Shown: positions 24,721-35,988, counted from the stretch's first letter. The stretch is DNA of 64,000 nucleotides from Gulosibacter sediminis (GCF_023370115.1 NZ_CP097160.1:1922001-1986000); one strand, 5' to 3'. The notes: a model not told the origin generated them from the letters alone. Numbers and translations: made by a program.

Positions 24721-25464
24721 ATGGACCTCGGCAGCGACCATTACAAAGAATGGCGGCTGCTGTTGGCCTACAGGGCGGGCTGCCCGCCCAAACCTAGGCG
24801 AGAGCAAGCGGAGCCCCCGGAAGCGCCAGATACGGCCCCACAGGCCGTTTCTGGGCGGCGAGGGCGCAAGCCGCAGCTGCACCTGCCGATCGAGCAGCAG
24901 CTCGAAGTTGTTGAGCTGTACAAGGCTGGTGTCTCGGTCAAGGAAATCGCTGAGCGCTTCCACATCCACCGCGCCACGGTCAGCGAGATCTGCAATCGCA
25001 GGTGCGTTGCGCTCCGCAACGAGAGCCGAGGACTGACACGGGAGCAAGTACAGGGCGCCGCGCTCCGGTATGTCCAGGGTGCGTCGCTCGCGACAGTCGC
25101 GAAGGAGTTCGGCTCGACTCCAACAACGATCCGCACGGCGCTGATGGCGGCTGGGATCGAGATGCGGCCAGCGCGGGGCGGGAACGGGAAGCGAGCGCAT
25201 ATCAGCCGACGCTCCTCGGGTTTCAGGTGTCAAATCCAGGCGACCGGCAAACACCAAACATTCACGCTAGAGTTTACTGCCATCTGCTGGAGAGGTATTG
25301 AGCCAGTTTCTGGCAGTTCCGACGTCGTGCATAACGACATGGACATACTCCCTCAGCCGAGCGCGTTCGGATGGCGCAGCAAACTCAAGGAATTTGTCGC
25401 AGACCGCATCGACATCCCATACGTTTCCGCCCCCATTGAACCAGTAGAGAATGAGTTCCGGTGA
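24721..25464 (+). CDS. Helix-turn-helix protein, recombinase-associated type, 3' end run-on
   Basis: 248 codons from the ATG at 24721. Residues about 55-145 contain RRGRKPQLHLP and two HTH units: VSVKEIAERFHIHRATVSEI and SLATVAKEFGSTPTTIRTAL followed by MAAGIEMRP. This is the layout of small DNA-binding proteins or C-terminal tails of actinobacterial serine recombinases; the catalytic recombinase domain is not present. The last 65 codons or so read antisense to abiH and show no homology, so the original stop was probably lost. The start directly follows the IS end and has no ribosome site, so it may be a fragment. Confidence 0.5.
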   Translation: MDLGSDHYKEWRLLLAYRAGCPPKPRREQAEPPEAPDTAPQAVSGRRGRKPQLHLPIEQQLEVVELYKAGVSVKEIAERFHIHRATVSEICNRRCVALRNESRGLTREQVQGAALRYVQGASLATVAKEFGSTPTTIRTALMAAGIEMRPARGGNGKRAHISRRSSGFRCQIQATGKHQTFTLEFTAICWRGIEPVSGSSDVVHNDMDILPQPSAFGWRSKLKEFVADRIDIPYVSAPIEPVENEFR

Positions 25465-26355
25465 GTATTTTCTCACCCCATCGGATCGAGTGCGCTCAGT
25501 TCCGAGAGCGTCGGCAATATGTTTCCACCACCATCGATCGGATTCGCCGAGCGAACAACCAAAGATGATGAAGAGTTCGGCATCATCAAACAAGTGGCGA
25601 TACCGCAGGTCATTCTGAGCCCAAAATGGCTTGGCGAGCCTGAGCGCCGGATCTTGGTTACCACGCACATGCTGCGGAGTGTCTACGCCGAACAAGAGCG
25701 ACCGAGGGATGCTCTGGTGTCCATGAGGGTGAACGACGTCCGACGTGACATAGGAAGAGAAATGGTCTCCCCACTCGCCAGCAACGGCACCCGGGTCGAT
25801 CTTGAAGTCGAAGTTCCGGTCCACGGTTTTGTAGGGCCTCGGATCGAACTGCTGCTGATCAAGATAGACAAAGTCATCGAGCAGTGACGTGTAGTTGAAA
25901 TTGACAAAGAAGAAGTTGAATACGTCGAAGTTGTTGATTCGCTTGGGGAATTGCAGTCGGGCGTAGTCGTCACGATCGAGATCCCCCAAGAACTCCTGCA
26001 ACGACGTTACTGCCGAGTTGTTGTTCATTGAATCCGCGCCAAGTCGAACGAGTAGGGAGCTCGGCACCGCAAGTTCGAGGAACTGCGAGAACTGCTCCTG
26101 TATCCGCCTGAGTGATTCGCCGAGTTCGCGGGGTCGCACCCGATTCTCTCGAAGCATCTTTTCGACAACTGCTTCAACGTCACTCCAGTTGTCTTTCCTC
26201 GCGCGCTGCAATTCCTCCATCTCCTGGAGAATCGGGTTTGTCTCATCAAATGATCGGAGTTTGAGGAAGTGGTAAAAACTGGCATACCGAGTATCAATCG
26301 GCATCTGGTAGTCGCTCGCCACCTGGAGGTCAAATCCGTTGCCAACGAATGCCAT
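25267..26355 (-). CDS. AbiH-family abortive infection protein
   Basis: 362 residues from the ATG at 26355. Family features in order: GNGFDL at residues 5-10; Tyr-rich YASFYHFLKL; NFNYTSLLDDF in the middle; VVHPHGH; and near the C-terminus IFGCSLGESDRWWWKHI, where cysteine replaces the histidine of the usual GHSLGESD. AbiH confers abortive infection in Lactococcus; its biochemical activity is not well established. The GTG at 26415, two bases after the Abi_C stop, is an alternative start that adds 20 residues. I prefer the ATG because family members start just before GNGFDL. It is the last gene of the defence operon. Base composition is markedly lower in GC than the flanks. Confidence 0.85.
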   Translation of the reverse strand: MAFVGNGFDLQVASDYQMPIDTRYASFYHFLKLRSFDETNPILQEMEELQRARKDNWSDVEAVVEKMLRENRVRPRELGESLRRIQEQFSQFLELAVPSSLLVRLGADSMNNNSAVTSLQEFLGDLDRDDYARLQFPKRINNFDVFNFFFVNFNYTSLLDDFVYLDQQQFDPRPYKTVDRNFDFKIDPGAVAGEWGDHFSSYVTSDVVHPHGHQSIPRSLLFGVDTPQHVRGNQDPALRLAKPFWAQNDLRYRHLFDDAELFIIFGCSLGESDRWWWKHIADALGTERTRSDGVRKYSPELILYWFNGGGNVWDVDAVCDKFLEFAAPSERARLREYVHVVMHDVGTARNWLNTSPADGSKL

Positions 26356-26417
26356 GATATTGTGTTGCACTTCCGGTGAGTCAAATCCGGCTGTCGTGTA
26401 GTCGCGATGCCCCACGG

Positions 26418-27230
26418 TTACTTCACTTTCCGTCGCCACGGCGCTGACTGGTCGCCGTATGTGTCGAGCACGATCTCGCACCAGGTGCGTCCGGCGTTGA
26501 CCGCGAGGCGCGCATGCCTGGCGGTCAGATTGGATGCACGCGTGCGACCGTGGCCGCTACCCTCGGCATTGCGCAGTTCGGTGATCCCGATAGCGATTCC
26601 CTTGAGCCCGCCGAGCACCTTCTTGATAGACCCCGAGCTGTCGGCAGTGCCGCTCACGCCTGACGCCGACAGTCCGAGGGCGTCTTGCGTCTGAGTCAGG
26701 AGCGCAGGGAGGTCTGCGTCCCTGACTACCGTCTCCCCCAGGTGCTCCAGCACCGTCTTGGCGGTCGCTTCGATGAGTTCCTTGACTGCCCCGACGACAC
26801 CGGCCGGGTCGGAGTCGAGCAGCAGTTCGATACGGCGGAAGGCGTCGCGGATTCCTGAGGAATCACGTAGCCCGTCCAAGCCCGAGAGGCTCGAGAGCGC
26901 ACCGCCGACCATCGTGATCTTGCGACTCGGGTCGACCGAGAGGCCGTCGAGTTCGAGCACGCGAGTGAACGGAGTGATGTCGTCACCGCCAAACTCGATG
27001 AGGAAACTCTCGTAGACGCGGAGGACACGACGGATGTGTTCAAGGCTTGCCCAGTCAACGGATGCCTCGTACTCGGCCCAGAGTGTGACGCGCTGGCCAC
27101 CAAGAAATGTAGTTGTCCCCGGAGCGAAGCCTTCGGCTTGCCATATGCGATCGATCTCCCGGAGCACCATGCGCTGCGAGACGGCGTCGCGGAAGACGGC
27201 GCGCACACGGCCAGTGATGAGGTCAGTCAT
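26418..27230 (-). CDS. Abortive infection family protein with Abi_C domain
   Basis: 270 residues. The C-terminal half matches the Abi_C (abortive infection C-terminus) domain: DPAGVVGAVKELIEATAKTV, LLTQTQDALGL, IKKVLGGLKGIAIGITELRN, and the signature HGRTRASNLTARHARLAVNA preceding a final helix WCEIVLDTY. The N-terminal half (about 1-125) is an uncharacterised alpha/beta region. Proteins with this domain are recurrent in defence islands, but the mechanism is unknown. It lies 7 bases after the YobI-like gene and directly before abiH, so all are likely one transcript. Confidence 0.8.
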   Translation of the reverse strand: MTDLITGRVRAVFRDAVSQRMVLREIDRIWQAEGFAPGTTTFLGGQRVTLWAEYEASVDWASLEHIRRVLRVYESFLIEFGGDDITPFTRVLELDGLSVDPSRKITMVGGALSSLSGLDGLRDSSGIRDAFRRIELLLDSDPAGVVGAVKELIEATAKTVLEHLGETVVRDADLPALLTQTQDALGLSASGVSGTADSSGSIKKVLGGLKGIAIGITELRNAEGSGHGRTRASNLTARHARLAVNAGRTWCEIVLDTYGDQSAPWRRKVK

Positions 27231-27237
27231 GGCCGCT

Positions 27238-30200
27238 CTACTTATGCTTCCTGTTCACCTTGATAGGCGACACGTCCGCGTCGTACGAGCTGACAGTTCC
27301 GTGCTGTTTCAAGCACTCAAGGAGGGCTCGGTCTGCAGGTGTATTTGCGACATGCAGGGCGGTGCGTCCCACTGCGGTCAGCTTCGAATAGTCGCCTCCC
27401 AGCTCCTGCAAGATCGCGAAGAGGTCTGCGCGGGCAAGGTCGCCGAGGTGCGGTTCGAGAAGCGGTACTACGTACTGCGCAGAAGCGCCACCCTGCGCCA
27501 TCTTCTGCACGACGACGGACGGGATGGTGTGCCCGTGCTTCACAGCAAGGCGCGCCAGTTCATTCAGCCCTCGCTGCCCAGCGACCTCGGCGTAGGCTTC
27601 AGACTGCTCGACGCTCACCCGCTTGATCGCGTCCTCGATCTCATTGTCGGCGAGAAGCGCCGCCAGATCCGGCTGCACCAGCTCCGGCGTCATGTAGCTC
27701 GCGAACTTCTCCGACTCGCGGATGAACGCCCTTCGCGTTGGCCACTCAGTCGCCGCAAGGTGCGCGTATGACTCGGCGGTGTCCGAGATGATGTCGTACT
27801 TGAGGAGTAGCGCGAACAAGTCGCCGGTCTCGGCAGCAATCTCCCCAATCTCGAGGTGGCTGCCCAGCTTCAAGCTCGCAACAAGGTCCGCGCGCAGTGT
27901 TGCGGCTGGCAGCTGCTCCCGCGCCGCAAGGATCGTGGTCGCCAACGTGGTCTTCTCGCCCTCGTCGGCCGACTCAGCCTCGGTGAGCGTGCCTGCTGCG
28001 GCCAGCAGCGGAGTGAGGTGGGCATCGACTCCAAGAGCAGCAACGTATCGGCTGACGTTGTTGAACGTTGCAGGGAACCGCTGATGCATAGCCAACGCCG
28101 GCCACGCTCCCTCGGAGATGGCGCCAAGATCGACAACCTGGCACGCTGGCGCAGCGCGCTCAACCACGTCGGCCAGGCGCGGCGTCCCTTGCTCGAGTAG
28201 TTCCTCGAGCACTGCGATGAACTGCTCACCTGTATCGACCGCTGCGGAAGAGCCTTCGATCGCGCCCAGATAGACATCGATATATTCGAGGACGTAGTCG
28301 TAGACCGTCTTGTTCGCCGCTCGGATGACGTCGAGAGCAACCGTCTCGTCATTGCCAATCGCGAGGGTCAGGTTCTCATGCGTGATGTCGTACAAACTGC
28401 GCGAGACGAACGACGGACGGGCACTTGCCGAGAGCGGCGTCAGGCTAGGCAGCGTGATACTCGCCTCGGCGAAGAGCGCTCCAACTCGCTGTGCCTGGGC
28501 GGACATCCCGTCGTTCGTGAGGACGGAGAACTCCGCGTAGTGCTTTCGTAGATAATCGACGACCCGCGCGTCCGTGCGCTGCGCTGACGATGACAGATTC
28601 GCCAGTGCAACGTCTACTAGTTCTAGCTGCGAAGCGTCGTCCAGCTCCGCTTGGTTCACGAGGTAGAGAAGCGTTCTCGGCGACACTGTCACAAACCGCT
28701 GGACGAGTTGTGCGCGCTGCTCACCGGCGGTCAAGTACGCTTGCAGGAACTGCGTCTGACTCTCTCCCAGGCCAACCAGCGAACGAACCATGATGTCGGC
28801 TGCATCAACGTTGGCTGCAAGGAGACGATCAAGGATCGCGATGTTGTAGAGCGCTGGTTCTTTCAGTGCGCTCTTGCCACGTTCCCGTACGACGGCATCG
28901 ACATCCTCCGGGCCAAGTTCAAAGTGCGCATCCATCAGGCCTCGCTCGACGTGGTGGATGATGAAGTTCGTCGCCGCTGGGCTTACGCGGTCGCCGTGGA
29001 ACGTCGAGGTGTACAGCGTGAAATTGCGGTTGATGTGTCCGGCCCGAACAAGCTGATAGGCCAAGCCGGGCTTGAGCAGTGCCTTGGCGACGTACTCAAG
29101 CGACTGCGCCGTCTCCTTGTAGGTCGCAGACGTACCTTCGCTCGCAGGCGTGTCGAGTTCCTTGAACATGACTAGAAACTCCGGGCGCTTGATCAGATCA
29201 CCCATGTCCGCACCGCGCAGGAACTTGATGTCCTCGAACTTCTCGTTGAGTTGTTCATTCAGCGGATCCCGATCTGCATCGCTCCAGCTGTCAGCATCCA
29301 ATGGATCACCGAGCGCGCCGACAAGGCTGGATCGCGAGAACGTTAGTACGTAGCCAGACGACATCTGCTGACGGAGCTCTGGGTCACCATCCGCCGCAAC
29401 GAAAGCCGCCCAGAACTCCGCACTTCGTAGATCCGCGTCCGACTTCGGGGCGCCATCAACCGAGGATGTCAAACCGTTCCGACGTCGGCTTCCTAGCGCT
29501 GAGGCCGAAGCTGCCGTCCGTTCGATGTGCGCCGCCAGCAAGTCCCCAAGGTGGGAGCTGCGCGACTCTGCGCCGCTCTTGCGTGCAAGCCGCTGCCGAA
29601 GCGTACGACGCTTGCCCTCGATCCGCTTGATGTTCTCGGTTACCAGCTCGCGACTGAGCTTGTAGAGGGTGTCCAGATTGCTCTTACCGAGTCGGATCGT
29701 CTCGAAGTCCGTGAGGTGCGTGCTTTTGTAGAGCATCATCGCGAACAAGTCAGTCTCGCTCAGGTCGAGTTGCTCACCGTCGCCTGAGAAGATTCGATCG
29801 CGGAAGACGATGAACTCGTTGCGGACGTTCTTCAGTAGCCGCATATCAGGGACGTACTGCGCAGCCAGATCGAGCAGTTCCGGCTCCACTTTGTGCTCGA
29901 TCTCGCCCAGCAACCGAGTCGCCAGGTTCCGTGCACTGCGATGCGTGATGAACGGCACCACCGGAATCACGAGATCAAAGAACTTGGTGCGGTTAGCACG
30001 CACCGCCTCAGCCTGCGCCGGATCCTCGATTGCCAGTACGCCTGTCTCGAGCTTGCGGCCTTCCGCCTCCAGCCCGATCCGGTCGAAGATGCTGTCCTTG
30101 ATCGCGTAGATGAAGCGGATCGGCTTCTCGATCTGAGGCGAGGCGTTGAGCAACGTGTTCAGCGCACGCAGCGTCTCAAAGATGTGTGAGTCGTTAAAGC

Positions 30201-30933
30201 GGTCGATGTCCTCGAAGATCACGACGTCACGATCCGACACGTCGAAGAAGTAGACGATCTCGTCGAGGTACTGGTCGAAGTACGACACAGCGTTGTCATC
30301 GAGGGTGACAGTCGCTGCGCCGGCGGACAGCTGCTTGATGCGGATCTTCCCGTAGAACAGCCAGCGCACCAGGAGCACCGCAGTCGTTGCCACGACCCAA
30401 ACGATCAGATGCGTCCAGACGCCGAGGTCGTTCATCGCCGTGAAGGTCGCTATAACCTGCGCAGTCCAGCCAGTCAGCAAGAAAATGACGGCAACGGCCA
30501 GACCGATCAGTGCAGCCGTGCCGAACTCTCTCCACCACCGGAAGCGCTCGATTCGACGAAATCTGGACGCAGGCGTCTTGCTCGGATCCTCCCGGTAAAG
30601 CAGCTGCTTGACGATCTCCTGCTGGATACGGTTCGTCGGAGTCGTGGCCTGCAGCGGCACCGACTCGTCTAACTTGGACGCTTCAATCGGGGCAAGGGTC
30701 GACAGCGAAAGCTCGACAACGCGGCCGTCAAGTCGCTTCCCGAGCTCCCGCAAGATACTGCTCTTGCCGACACCGTAGTTTCCGGACAGCGCGATGTTAC
30801 GGATTTCATCGTCTTCAAGTGCAGCCTCAAGCGCCGAGACGTAGCCACTGTGCTCAGCTTCGAGATACTCAGGGGTAAGTGGGATGAGGCTCCACTTGGA
30901 CTTCTCGGTCGGCTCCTTCGGCGCGTGGTTCAT
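27238..30933 (-). CDS. YobI-like giant P-loop NTPase with membrane helices
   Basis: 1231 residues. Walker A is [10 protein letters not shown] (residues 50-59). Two hydrophobic helices follow (about 147-205: [18 protein letters not shown], then [18 protein letters not shown]), interrupting the ATPase as in KAP/YobI ATPases. Walker B is [11 protein letters not shown]. The C-terminal 800 residues are a long, mostly helical repeat-like region; the end has an ankyrin-like stretch ([20 protein letters not shown]). YobI-type NTPases are of unknown function and probably membrane-anchored on the inside. The ATG at 30933 overlaps the hsdR stop as ATGA, so it is translationally coupled to the restriction subunit. 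That suggests it works with, or watches over, the R-M system. Confidence 0.86.
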   Translation of the reverse strand: MNHAPKEPTEKSKWSLIPLTPEYLEAEHSGYVSALEAALEDDEIRNIALSGNYGVGKSSILRELGKRLDGRVVELSLSTLAPIEASKLDESVPLQATTPTNRIQQEIVKQLLYREDPSKTPASRFRRIERFRWWREFGTAALIGLAVAVIFLLTGWTAQVIATFTAMNDLGVWTHLIVWVVATTAVLLVRWLFYGKIRIKQLSAGAATVTLDDNAVSYFDQYLDEIVYFFDVSDRDVVIFEDIDRFNDSHIFETLRALNTLLNASPQIEKPIRFIYAIKDSIFDRIGLEAEGRKLETGVLAIEDPAQAEAVRANRTKFFDLVIPVVPFITHRSARNLATRLLGEIEHKVEPELLDLAAQYVPDMRLLKNVRNEFIVFRDRIFSGDGEQLDLSETDLFAMMLYKSTHLTDFETIRLGKSNLDTLYKLSRELVTENIKRIEGKRRTLRQRLARKSGAESRSSHLGDLLAAHIERTAASASALGSRRRNGLTSSVDGAPKSDADLRSAEFWAAFVAADGDPELRQQMSSGYVLTFSRSSLVGALGDPLDADSWSDADRDPLNEQLNEKFEDIKFLRGADMGDLIKRPEFLVMFKELDTPASEGTSATYKETAQSLEYVAKALLKPGLAYQLVRAGHINRNFTLYTSTFHGDRVSPAATNFIIHHVERGLMDAHFELGPEDVDAVVRERGKSALKEPALYNIAILDRLLAANVDAADIMVRSLVGLGESQTQFLQAYLTAGEQRAQLVQRFVTVSPRTLLYLVNQAELDDASQLELVDVALANLSSSAQRTDARVVDYLRKHYAEFSVLTNDGMSAQAQRVGALFAEASITLPSLTPLSASARPSFVSRSLYDITHENLTLAIGNDETVALDVIRAANKTVYDYVLEYIDVYLGAIEGSSAAVDTGEQFIAVLEELLEQGTPRLADVVERAAPACQVVDLGAISEGAWPALAMHQRFPATFNNVSRYVAALGVDAHLTPLLAAAGTLTEAESADEGEKTTLATTILAAREQLPAATLRADLVASLKLGSHLEIGEIAAETGDLFALLLKYDIISDTAESYAHLAATEWPTRRAFIRESEKFASYMTPELVQPDLAALLADNEIEDAIKRVSVEQSEAYAEVAGQRGLNELARLAVKHGHTIPSVVVQKMAQGGASAQYVVPLLEPHLGDLARADLFAILQELGGDYSKLTAVGRTALHVANTPADRALLECLKQHGTVSSYDADVSPIKVNRKHK

Positions 30934-33900
30934 CCCTCCGATGCCTCCCCCTTAGCGAACAGCTCCGCCTGCTCCAGCACCAGTTCGATCGCCTTTGCCT
31001 CAGCGTCGGGCGGGTAGTCGTATTTGGCGAGCAGACGCCGCACCTTCGAGCGCATCGAGGCGCGGACGCTCTCCTTCTGATCCCAATCGATGACGACGCT
31101 GGTGCGCACGGCCCAGACAAGGTCGACGGCGATCTTCTTGAGGGTGGCATCGCCCATCTCCAGCACGGCAGCATCATTCTGGGCAATGGCGTCATAGAGA
31201 GCGACCTCGGCAGCGGACAGGCCGAGGTCGTCCTGGCGCTTGGCATCGTCGCGCATTTGCTTGGCGAGCTTGACCAGCTCCGCGATGATCTCCGCCGTCG
31301 TCAGCGATCGGTTCGTGTACCGATTGATCGCCTCGTCAAGCAGCTCGGAGAACTTCCGTGCCTGCACAAGGTTGGTGCGCTGCACGGTGCGGATCTGGTC
31401 GTTGAGGAGGCGCCGCAGCAACCCCATCTGGAGGTTGGGCTTGTCCTTCTCCGCGAGCGAGTCGAGGAACTCGTCGCTGAGGATCGACAGCTCTGGCGTC
31501 TCGACGCCGGCGAGCTTGTAGATGTCAACCACCTGGTCGGCGGCGACCGCCTCGTTGAGCAGCTGCCCCAGTGCCGTGTCGATCTCAACCGCGCCGGAGC
31601 CGCCACGCCCAGAATCCGGGTTCTGGATCTTCAAGATGGCTGCACGCACGTCGGTGAACAATCGCACGTCGTTGCGGATCGCTGCCGCCTCGTCGCGCGC
31701 TCCAGCCAGAGCGAACGCCTTGGCCAGTGCGAGCACCTGGTCGTTGAAGCGCTTGGTGCGGTCGGGGTCGGCCATGACGAAGTCGAGCACCTTGGCGTAC
31801 TCCGCCAGGCGCTGGGAGGCGGTGAGTGTCGGCGAGGAGTCGTAGTCGACGCCGTGCAGCAGTCCCCGGATGATGTCGTGCTTCTCCAGCATGACGGCGA
31901 CCATCTCGTCGATCGGTACGCCTGCCTGGTCACGGTCGGAGGGTGAGTACTCCTGGAGGGCCGCCTGGAGGTTCGAGAACACGCCGATGTAGTCGACGAT
32001 GAGGCCGCCGGGTTTGTCCCGGAAGGTGCGGTTGACTCGAGCGATAGCCTGCATGAGCCCTGCACCCTGCATGGTCTTGTCGACGTACATCGTGTGCATG
32101 CTGGGCGCATCGAAGCCGGTCAGCCACATGTCGCGGACGATTACCAGCTCGAGTTCGTCGTCGGGGTTCTTCGCCCGGAGCTTGAGATCTTTGCGGACGT
32201 CCTTGGAGTGGATGTGCGGCTGGAACTCGGCCGGGTCAGCAGCCGAGCCGGTCATGACGACCTTGATCTTGCCCTTGGCGGGATCGTCCGAATGCCAGTC
32301 CGGGCGAAGCGCGACGATCTTCTCGTAGAGCCGCACCGCGATACGGCGGCTCATCGTGACGATCATGCCCTTGCCGAGCAGCGCTTCTCGTCGTTTCTCC
32401 CAGTGCTCGACGATGTCACGGGCGATGAGGTCGAGCCGCGAGTCGGCGCCGACGATGGCTTCCAGCCGTGACCAGCGGGACTTCGCGGCCGTGGCGGCGT
32501 CCTCTTCGACGGTCTCGGTGATCTCGTCCGCCAGTTCGTCGAGCGCGGCAAGGTCGTCGTCGGACAGATCGACCTTCGCCAGGCGCGACTCGTAGAAGAT
32601 CTTCACCGTCGCGCCGTCCTCGACCGCACGAGTGAGGTCGTAGACGTCGATGTAGTCACCGAACACCGAGCGCGTGGACTTGTCGTTCGATTCGATCGGT
32701 GTACCGGTGAAGCCGAGATAGGTGGCGCCGGGTAGGGCGTCGCGCATGTGCTTCGCCAAGCCTGAGCGCAAGCGTCCGTGACGATCCAGTGTCTCTCCGA
32801 AGCCGTACTGGCTGCGATGCGCTTCGTCGGCCACGACGACGACGTTGCGCCGGTCGGTCAGCACCGGGTTGGCATCGCCATCCTCACCGGGAGCGAACTT
32901 CTGCAGCGTCGTAAAGACGATGCCACCTGACGCGCGCTTCAACTTCGTCCGCAGGTCAGTACGCGTTGTGGCCTGCACCGGCGTCTCCGGCAGGATGCGG
33001 GCAGGGGCGAATGTCTCCCCGAAGAGCTGGTCGTCCAAGTCGTTGCGGTCGGTAATGAACACCAGCGTCGGATTCGCCATCCGAGGATCCCGCATAATCT
33101 TCGCGGCGTAGAACACCATCTCGAAGCTCTTGCCCGACCCCTGGGTGTGCCAGACCACACCACCACGACGGTCACCATCAGGCCGAGACGCCTGCACGGT
33201 CGACTCGACAGCCGCATTCACCGCCCAGTACTGGTGGTACTTCGCCACCCGCTTCACCAGCACCCGCGTCGGCTGCCCAGTGGCCTTGTCCGTCGCCGTC
33301 TCGTCGCTGAACACAACGAAGTTCTGGACGATGTCAAGGAACCGCTTCGGCTCAAACACTCCCTTGATCAGCACCTCAAGGGCGGGGCGGTCGCTCACAA
33401 CCTCGCGGCCCTCGATCGTTTTCCACGGGGCATAGTGCTCGAACGCCGCTGCATAGCTGCTCATCGCTGCCGAAGTACCGTCGGAGATAACCGTCACCGC
33501 ATTCGGCACGAACACGGACGGGATGTCCTGCCGGTACGTCTGCACCTGGTTCCACGCTGACTTCAACGTCGCGTGCTCGGCAGCCGGATTCTTCAACTCC
33601 AGCAGCGCCAGCGGCATACCGTTGACCAGCACCAGCACGTCAGGCCGGCGGTTCTTGCCGTTGTCGATGATCGTGAACTGGTTGATCGCCACCCAGTCGT
33701 TGTTCTCCGGGCGCTCGAAGTCCACCAGCCACAGGCGTGTCGTGCGCAGTGCACCGTCGGCATCCCGATGCTCAACAGGCACGCCCTCCGTGATGAGCTG
33801 ATGCAGCCGGTAGTTCTCATCGATCGGGCTCTGCGACTCCGCACGACGCACCCGCTTGATCGCCTCGTCGACAAGGGCAGGGGAAGTACCGGGATTGATC

Positions 33901-34070
33901 CGTCCGATCGCATCACGCAGCCGTCCCCAGAGGAACACCTCCTCATAGGAATCGCGCTCCGCTCCCGGCTCGCCAGGAGCGATGTCCGGGCCGTGCAGGG
34001 TGCGGTAGCCCAGCTCCGCGAAGTACTCCAACGCCGCCAGCTCGACGGTGTTCTCGTTGAACGCGCTCAC
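30930..34070 (-). CDS. hsdR: Type I restriction enzyme, R subunit
   Basis: 1046 residues. The N-terminal PD-(D/E)xK nuclease has [10 protein letters not shown] and LALLELKN (Asp144, Glu158, Lys160). The translocase has Walker [12 protein letters not shown] (308-318), [25 protein letters not shown] (DEAH at 415-418), GFTGTPIE and the late helicase motif [22 protein letters not shown]-terminal helical domain for assembly with HsdM follows. All catalytic residues are present, so it should translocate DNA and cut unmodified targets. It overlaps its neighbours on both sides by 4 bases (ATGA). Confidence 0.97.
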   Translation of the reverse strand: MSAFNENTVELAALEYFAELGYRTLHGPDIAPGEPGAERDSYEEVFLWGRLRDAIGRINPGTSPALVDEAIKRVRRAESQSPIDENYRLHQLITEGVPVEHRDADGALRTTRLWLVDFERPENNDWVAINQFTIIDNGKNRRPDVLVLVNGMPLALLELKNPAAEHATLKSAWNQVQTYRQDIPSVFVPNAVTVISDGTSAAMSSYAAAFEHYAPWKTIEGREVVSDRPALEVLIKGVFEPKRFLDIVQNFVVFSDETATDKATGQPTRVLVKRVAKYHQYWAVNAAVESTVQASRPDGDRRGGVVWHTQGSGKSFEMVFYAAKIMRDPRMANPTLVFITDRNDLDDQLFGETFAPARILPETPVQATTRTDLRTKLKRASGGIVFTTLQKFAPGEDGDANPVLTDRRNVVVVADEAHRSQYGFGETLDRHGRLRSGLAKHMRDALPGATYLGFTGTPIESNDKSTRSVFGDYIDVYDLTRAVEDGATVKIFYESRLAKVDLSDDDLAALDELADEITETVEEDAATAAKSRWSRLEAIVGADSRLDLIARDIVEHWEKRREALLGKGMIVTMSRRIAVRLYEKIVALRPDWHSDDPAKGKIKVVMTGSAADPAEFQPHIHSKDVRKDLKLRAKNPDDELELVIVRDMWLTGFDAPSMHTMYVDKTMQGAGLMQAIARVNRTFRDKPGGLIVDYIGVFSNLQAALQEYSPSDRDQAGVPIDEMVAVMLEKHDIIRGLLHGVDYDSSPTLTASQRLAEYAKVLDFVMADPDRTKRFNDQVLALAKAFALAGARDEAAAIRNDVRLFTDVRAAILKIQNPDSGRGGSGAVEIDTALGQLLNEAVAADQVVDIYKLAGVETPELSILSDEFLDSLAEKDKPNLQMGLLRRLLNDQIRTVQRTNLVQARKFSELLDEAINRYTNRSLTTAEIIAELVKLAKQMRDDAKRQDDLGLSAAEVALYDAIAQNDAAVLEMGDATLKKIAVDLVWAVRTSVVIDWDQKESVRASMRSKVRRLLAKYDYPPDAEAKAIELVLEQAELFAKGEASEG

Positions 34071-34810
34071 GATGCAACCTCCAACGTCGATTCATCCACC
34101 CAGCGCGCCAGAACACTCAGCGCAGCGAGGTATTCGAGCCCGATCTGCTCGTCGATATCGCGGGGATCTTCATGATTGAACGGATTGCGGATGCCCGCGT
34201 AGAATCCCTCGGCTAGCGCCATAGCTCCGCGTTGCATCGACTTGTACGTATCGCTGCCGTCATCCTTCATCCGGCGCAGGCGTGGCTTGCCGGGCACAGG
34301 CGAGTCGAGGCTGAAGGTCTGCTTAAAGAGATCAGTTTCGCTGACATCTCGGCGGCCGAGCTTGTTCTGAATCTCGGCATTCAGCTTTTTGGCGGCATCC
34401 TCGACGGCTGAGCGATAGTGACCAGATCGCCAGAGCGACTGTGCTCCACTCCAGACCCAAGGATGCAGGTTTGCAGCGGATATCTCCGGGGCGTCATCGC
34501 CAAGGTTCTTTCGCACCTCATCTTCACGATCGACGATCCCACGCGCCCGGAGCGCTAGATTACGGTGCTTCGCCCATACTTGCTCCTGCGGATCTTCACG
34601 GTCATATGACAGATCTTCTTTCTGCCATCCGGGCAGGTAACGATCAAGGATGCGTTCAACGACTGGAAGCTGCAACTTGATGGAGTCTTCGTCTCCTTCG
34701 ACCACCCACCACACACCGACATCTTCCGGATTCCCCTCCCAATGCCCCTTGGTCAATTCAATGAAGATGTCGAGTTGATCAACAACCCAATCGAGGTTAA
34801 CTCCTGTCAT
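34067..34810 (-). CDS. TIGR02391 (Ymh) family protein inside the type I R-M operon
   Basis: 247 residues. The conserved C-terminal domain is seen from [20 protein letters not shown] through [36 protein letters not shown] and [14 protein letters not shown], the pattern of TIGR02391/Hypoth_Ymh. The N-terminal half (about 1-110) is unrecognised and charged. The family is often met near R-M genes and in phages, with no known activity; the RNPFNH-like motif resembles HEPN-type RNase motifs (R-x4-6-H), which is suggestive only. It sits between hsdS and hsdR with ATGA overlaps on both sides. Confidence 0.8.
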   Translation of the reverse strand: MTGVNLDWVVDQLDIFIELTKGHWEGNPEDVGVWWVVEGDEDSIKLQLPVVERILDRYLPGWQKEDLSYDREDPQEQVWAKHRNLALRARGIVDREDEVRKNLGDDAPEISAANLHPWVWSGAQSLWRSGHYRSAVEDAAKKLNAEIQNKLGRRDVSETDLFKQTFSLDSPVPGKPRLRRMKDDGSDTYKSMQRGAMALAEGFYAGIRNPFNHEDPRDIDEQIGLEYLAALSVLARWVDESTLEVAS

Positions 34811-35988
34811 GCTGCGACTCCTTCAACAGGGACGCGCATGCGGCCGGAGAGGAGTTCAGGGAGGAGGGTGTCGCGCAGCGCAGCAAGACGTTCCGACTCA
34901 GCCCGAGCCTGAGCGACACGGCGCCGCAGCGGCATCGTGTCTGCCTCGAACTGCTCGGCGACAACGGCTTCCTTCGGTACAACAACCGGATAGCTGCCCA
35001 TCGCCTGAATACCGACGGCGGGATACGCACTACCGTGTGCGACCGATTCGAGGTACTCAGCGAACTCGGGCGCTCCCACCACGCTCGTTAACATCGATGA
35101 GCCCAATCGGACGCTCGGGCTCATGACGGCGAAACCGGTCGAGGCGACGCTGCCGGGGGTCGGGTCAACAATCAGAGCAAAGGCGCGGTTGCCAGGGCGC
35201 ACGGTCGAGTAAATTACGTCACCATCGCTCACACCACGTCGTGCCCGACTCGGCGCCTCATCCCAAGTCAGCTCCTGAACCGAGTCGATCTGCCCCGGTG
35301 ATACTGACGCGATGTCGATGTAGCGCAAGGCATCGGTCGAGTGTGGCTTCACGCTCAGCCGATTGAACTCCACAAGGTCGGCGAGAGGAAGAACCTCCGT
35401 CGATGTGCGCGCCAGAAGTTGCGAGGCAGATGCATCGATCACCGCCGACGCTCGTTCAGCAAGTTGCCGGTTCGACTCGATCTTGTCGTCGAGCGCACCC
35501 AGTGTCGCGGCGATGGCACGCTGCTCACCGAGCGAGGGTAGCTCGAGCTGAATCCTTACTAGCTCTGCCTGACGTATGCCTAAAACGGTGGTGCCCGTAG
35601 CCCGAGCAAAGAGCTCCTCTCGTGGCTTGCCACCTTTCAAGAGGTAGTACAGGTAACGGCCATCCAGAATCTCCGGCCTCGCCCTGAGCGCAAAAAGGCG
35701 CTGACCGAGCGCCCATTCAACATCACGATCCAGGAATGCGACCTCGCCGAGTGGCGCTTCGGAAGTTACCAAGACATCGCCTGCGCGAAGGGGATCAGGC
35801 ATCCATTTTTCGTACATTTCAGTACTGATGTAGTGATGTTCATTACTATCTACGCGGCTGTTCTTAATGTTTAGCGCCGATACAACGCGATGACCCGACT
35901 CTGTCCAATCTCCGCCGAGCTTCTTAGGTGTCTTGCCACGGTGATCTATTACTAGCTGCGCTGCTTCACGTAAAGGGATGCTGATCAT
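34807..35988 (-). CDS. hsdS: Type I restriction-modification specificity subunit
   Basis: 393 residues with two target-recognition domains. TRD1 (about 1-150) ends in the conserved helix PSLGEQRAIAATLGALDDKI followed by ESNRQLAERASAVIDA. TRD2 (about 195-345) ends in AQARAESERLAALRDTLLPE before LLSGRM. The two helical spacers hold the two half-site readers apart and bind HsdM. The recognised sequence cannot be read from the protein. ATGA overlaps link it to hsdM upstream and the TIGR02391 gene downstream. Confidence 0.95.
   Translation of the reverse strand: MISIPLREAAQLVIDHRGKTPKKLGGDWTESGHRVVSALNIKNSRVDSNEHHYISTEMYEKWMPDPLRAGDVLVTSEAPLGEVAFLDRDVEWALGQRLFALRARPEILDGRYLYYLLKGGKPREELFARATGTTVLGIRQAELVRIQLELPSLGEQRAIAATLGALDDKIESNRQLAERASAVIDASASQLLARTSTEVLPLADLVEFNRLSVKPHSTDALRYIDIASVSPGQIDSVQELTWDEAPSRARRGVSDGDVIYSTVRPGNRAFALIVDPTPGSVASTGFAVMSPSVRLGSSMLTSVVGAPEFAEYLESVAHGSAYPAVGIQAMGSYPVVVPKEAVVAEQFEADTMPLRRRVAQARAESERLAALRDTLLPELLSGRMRVPVEGVAA

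Noticed and set aside
24713-24730. atggacct at the left island edge as a copy of the tRNA-Ala 3' end
   Set aside because: Only seven bases (tggacct) match gtggacct of the tRNA; too short to claim an attachment site duplication.
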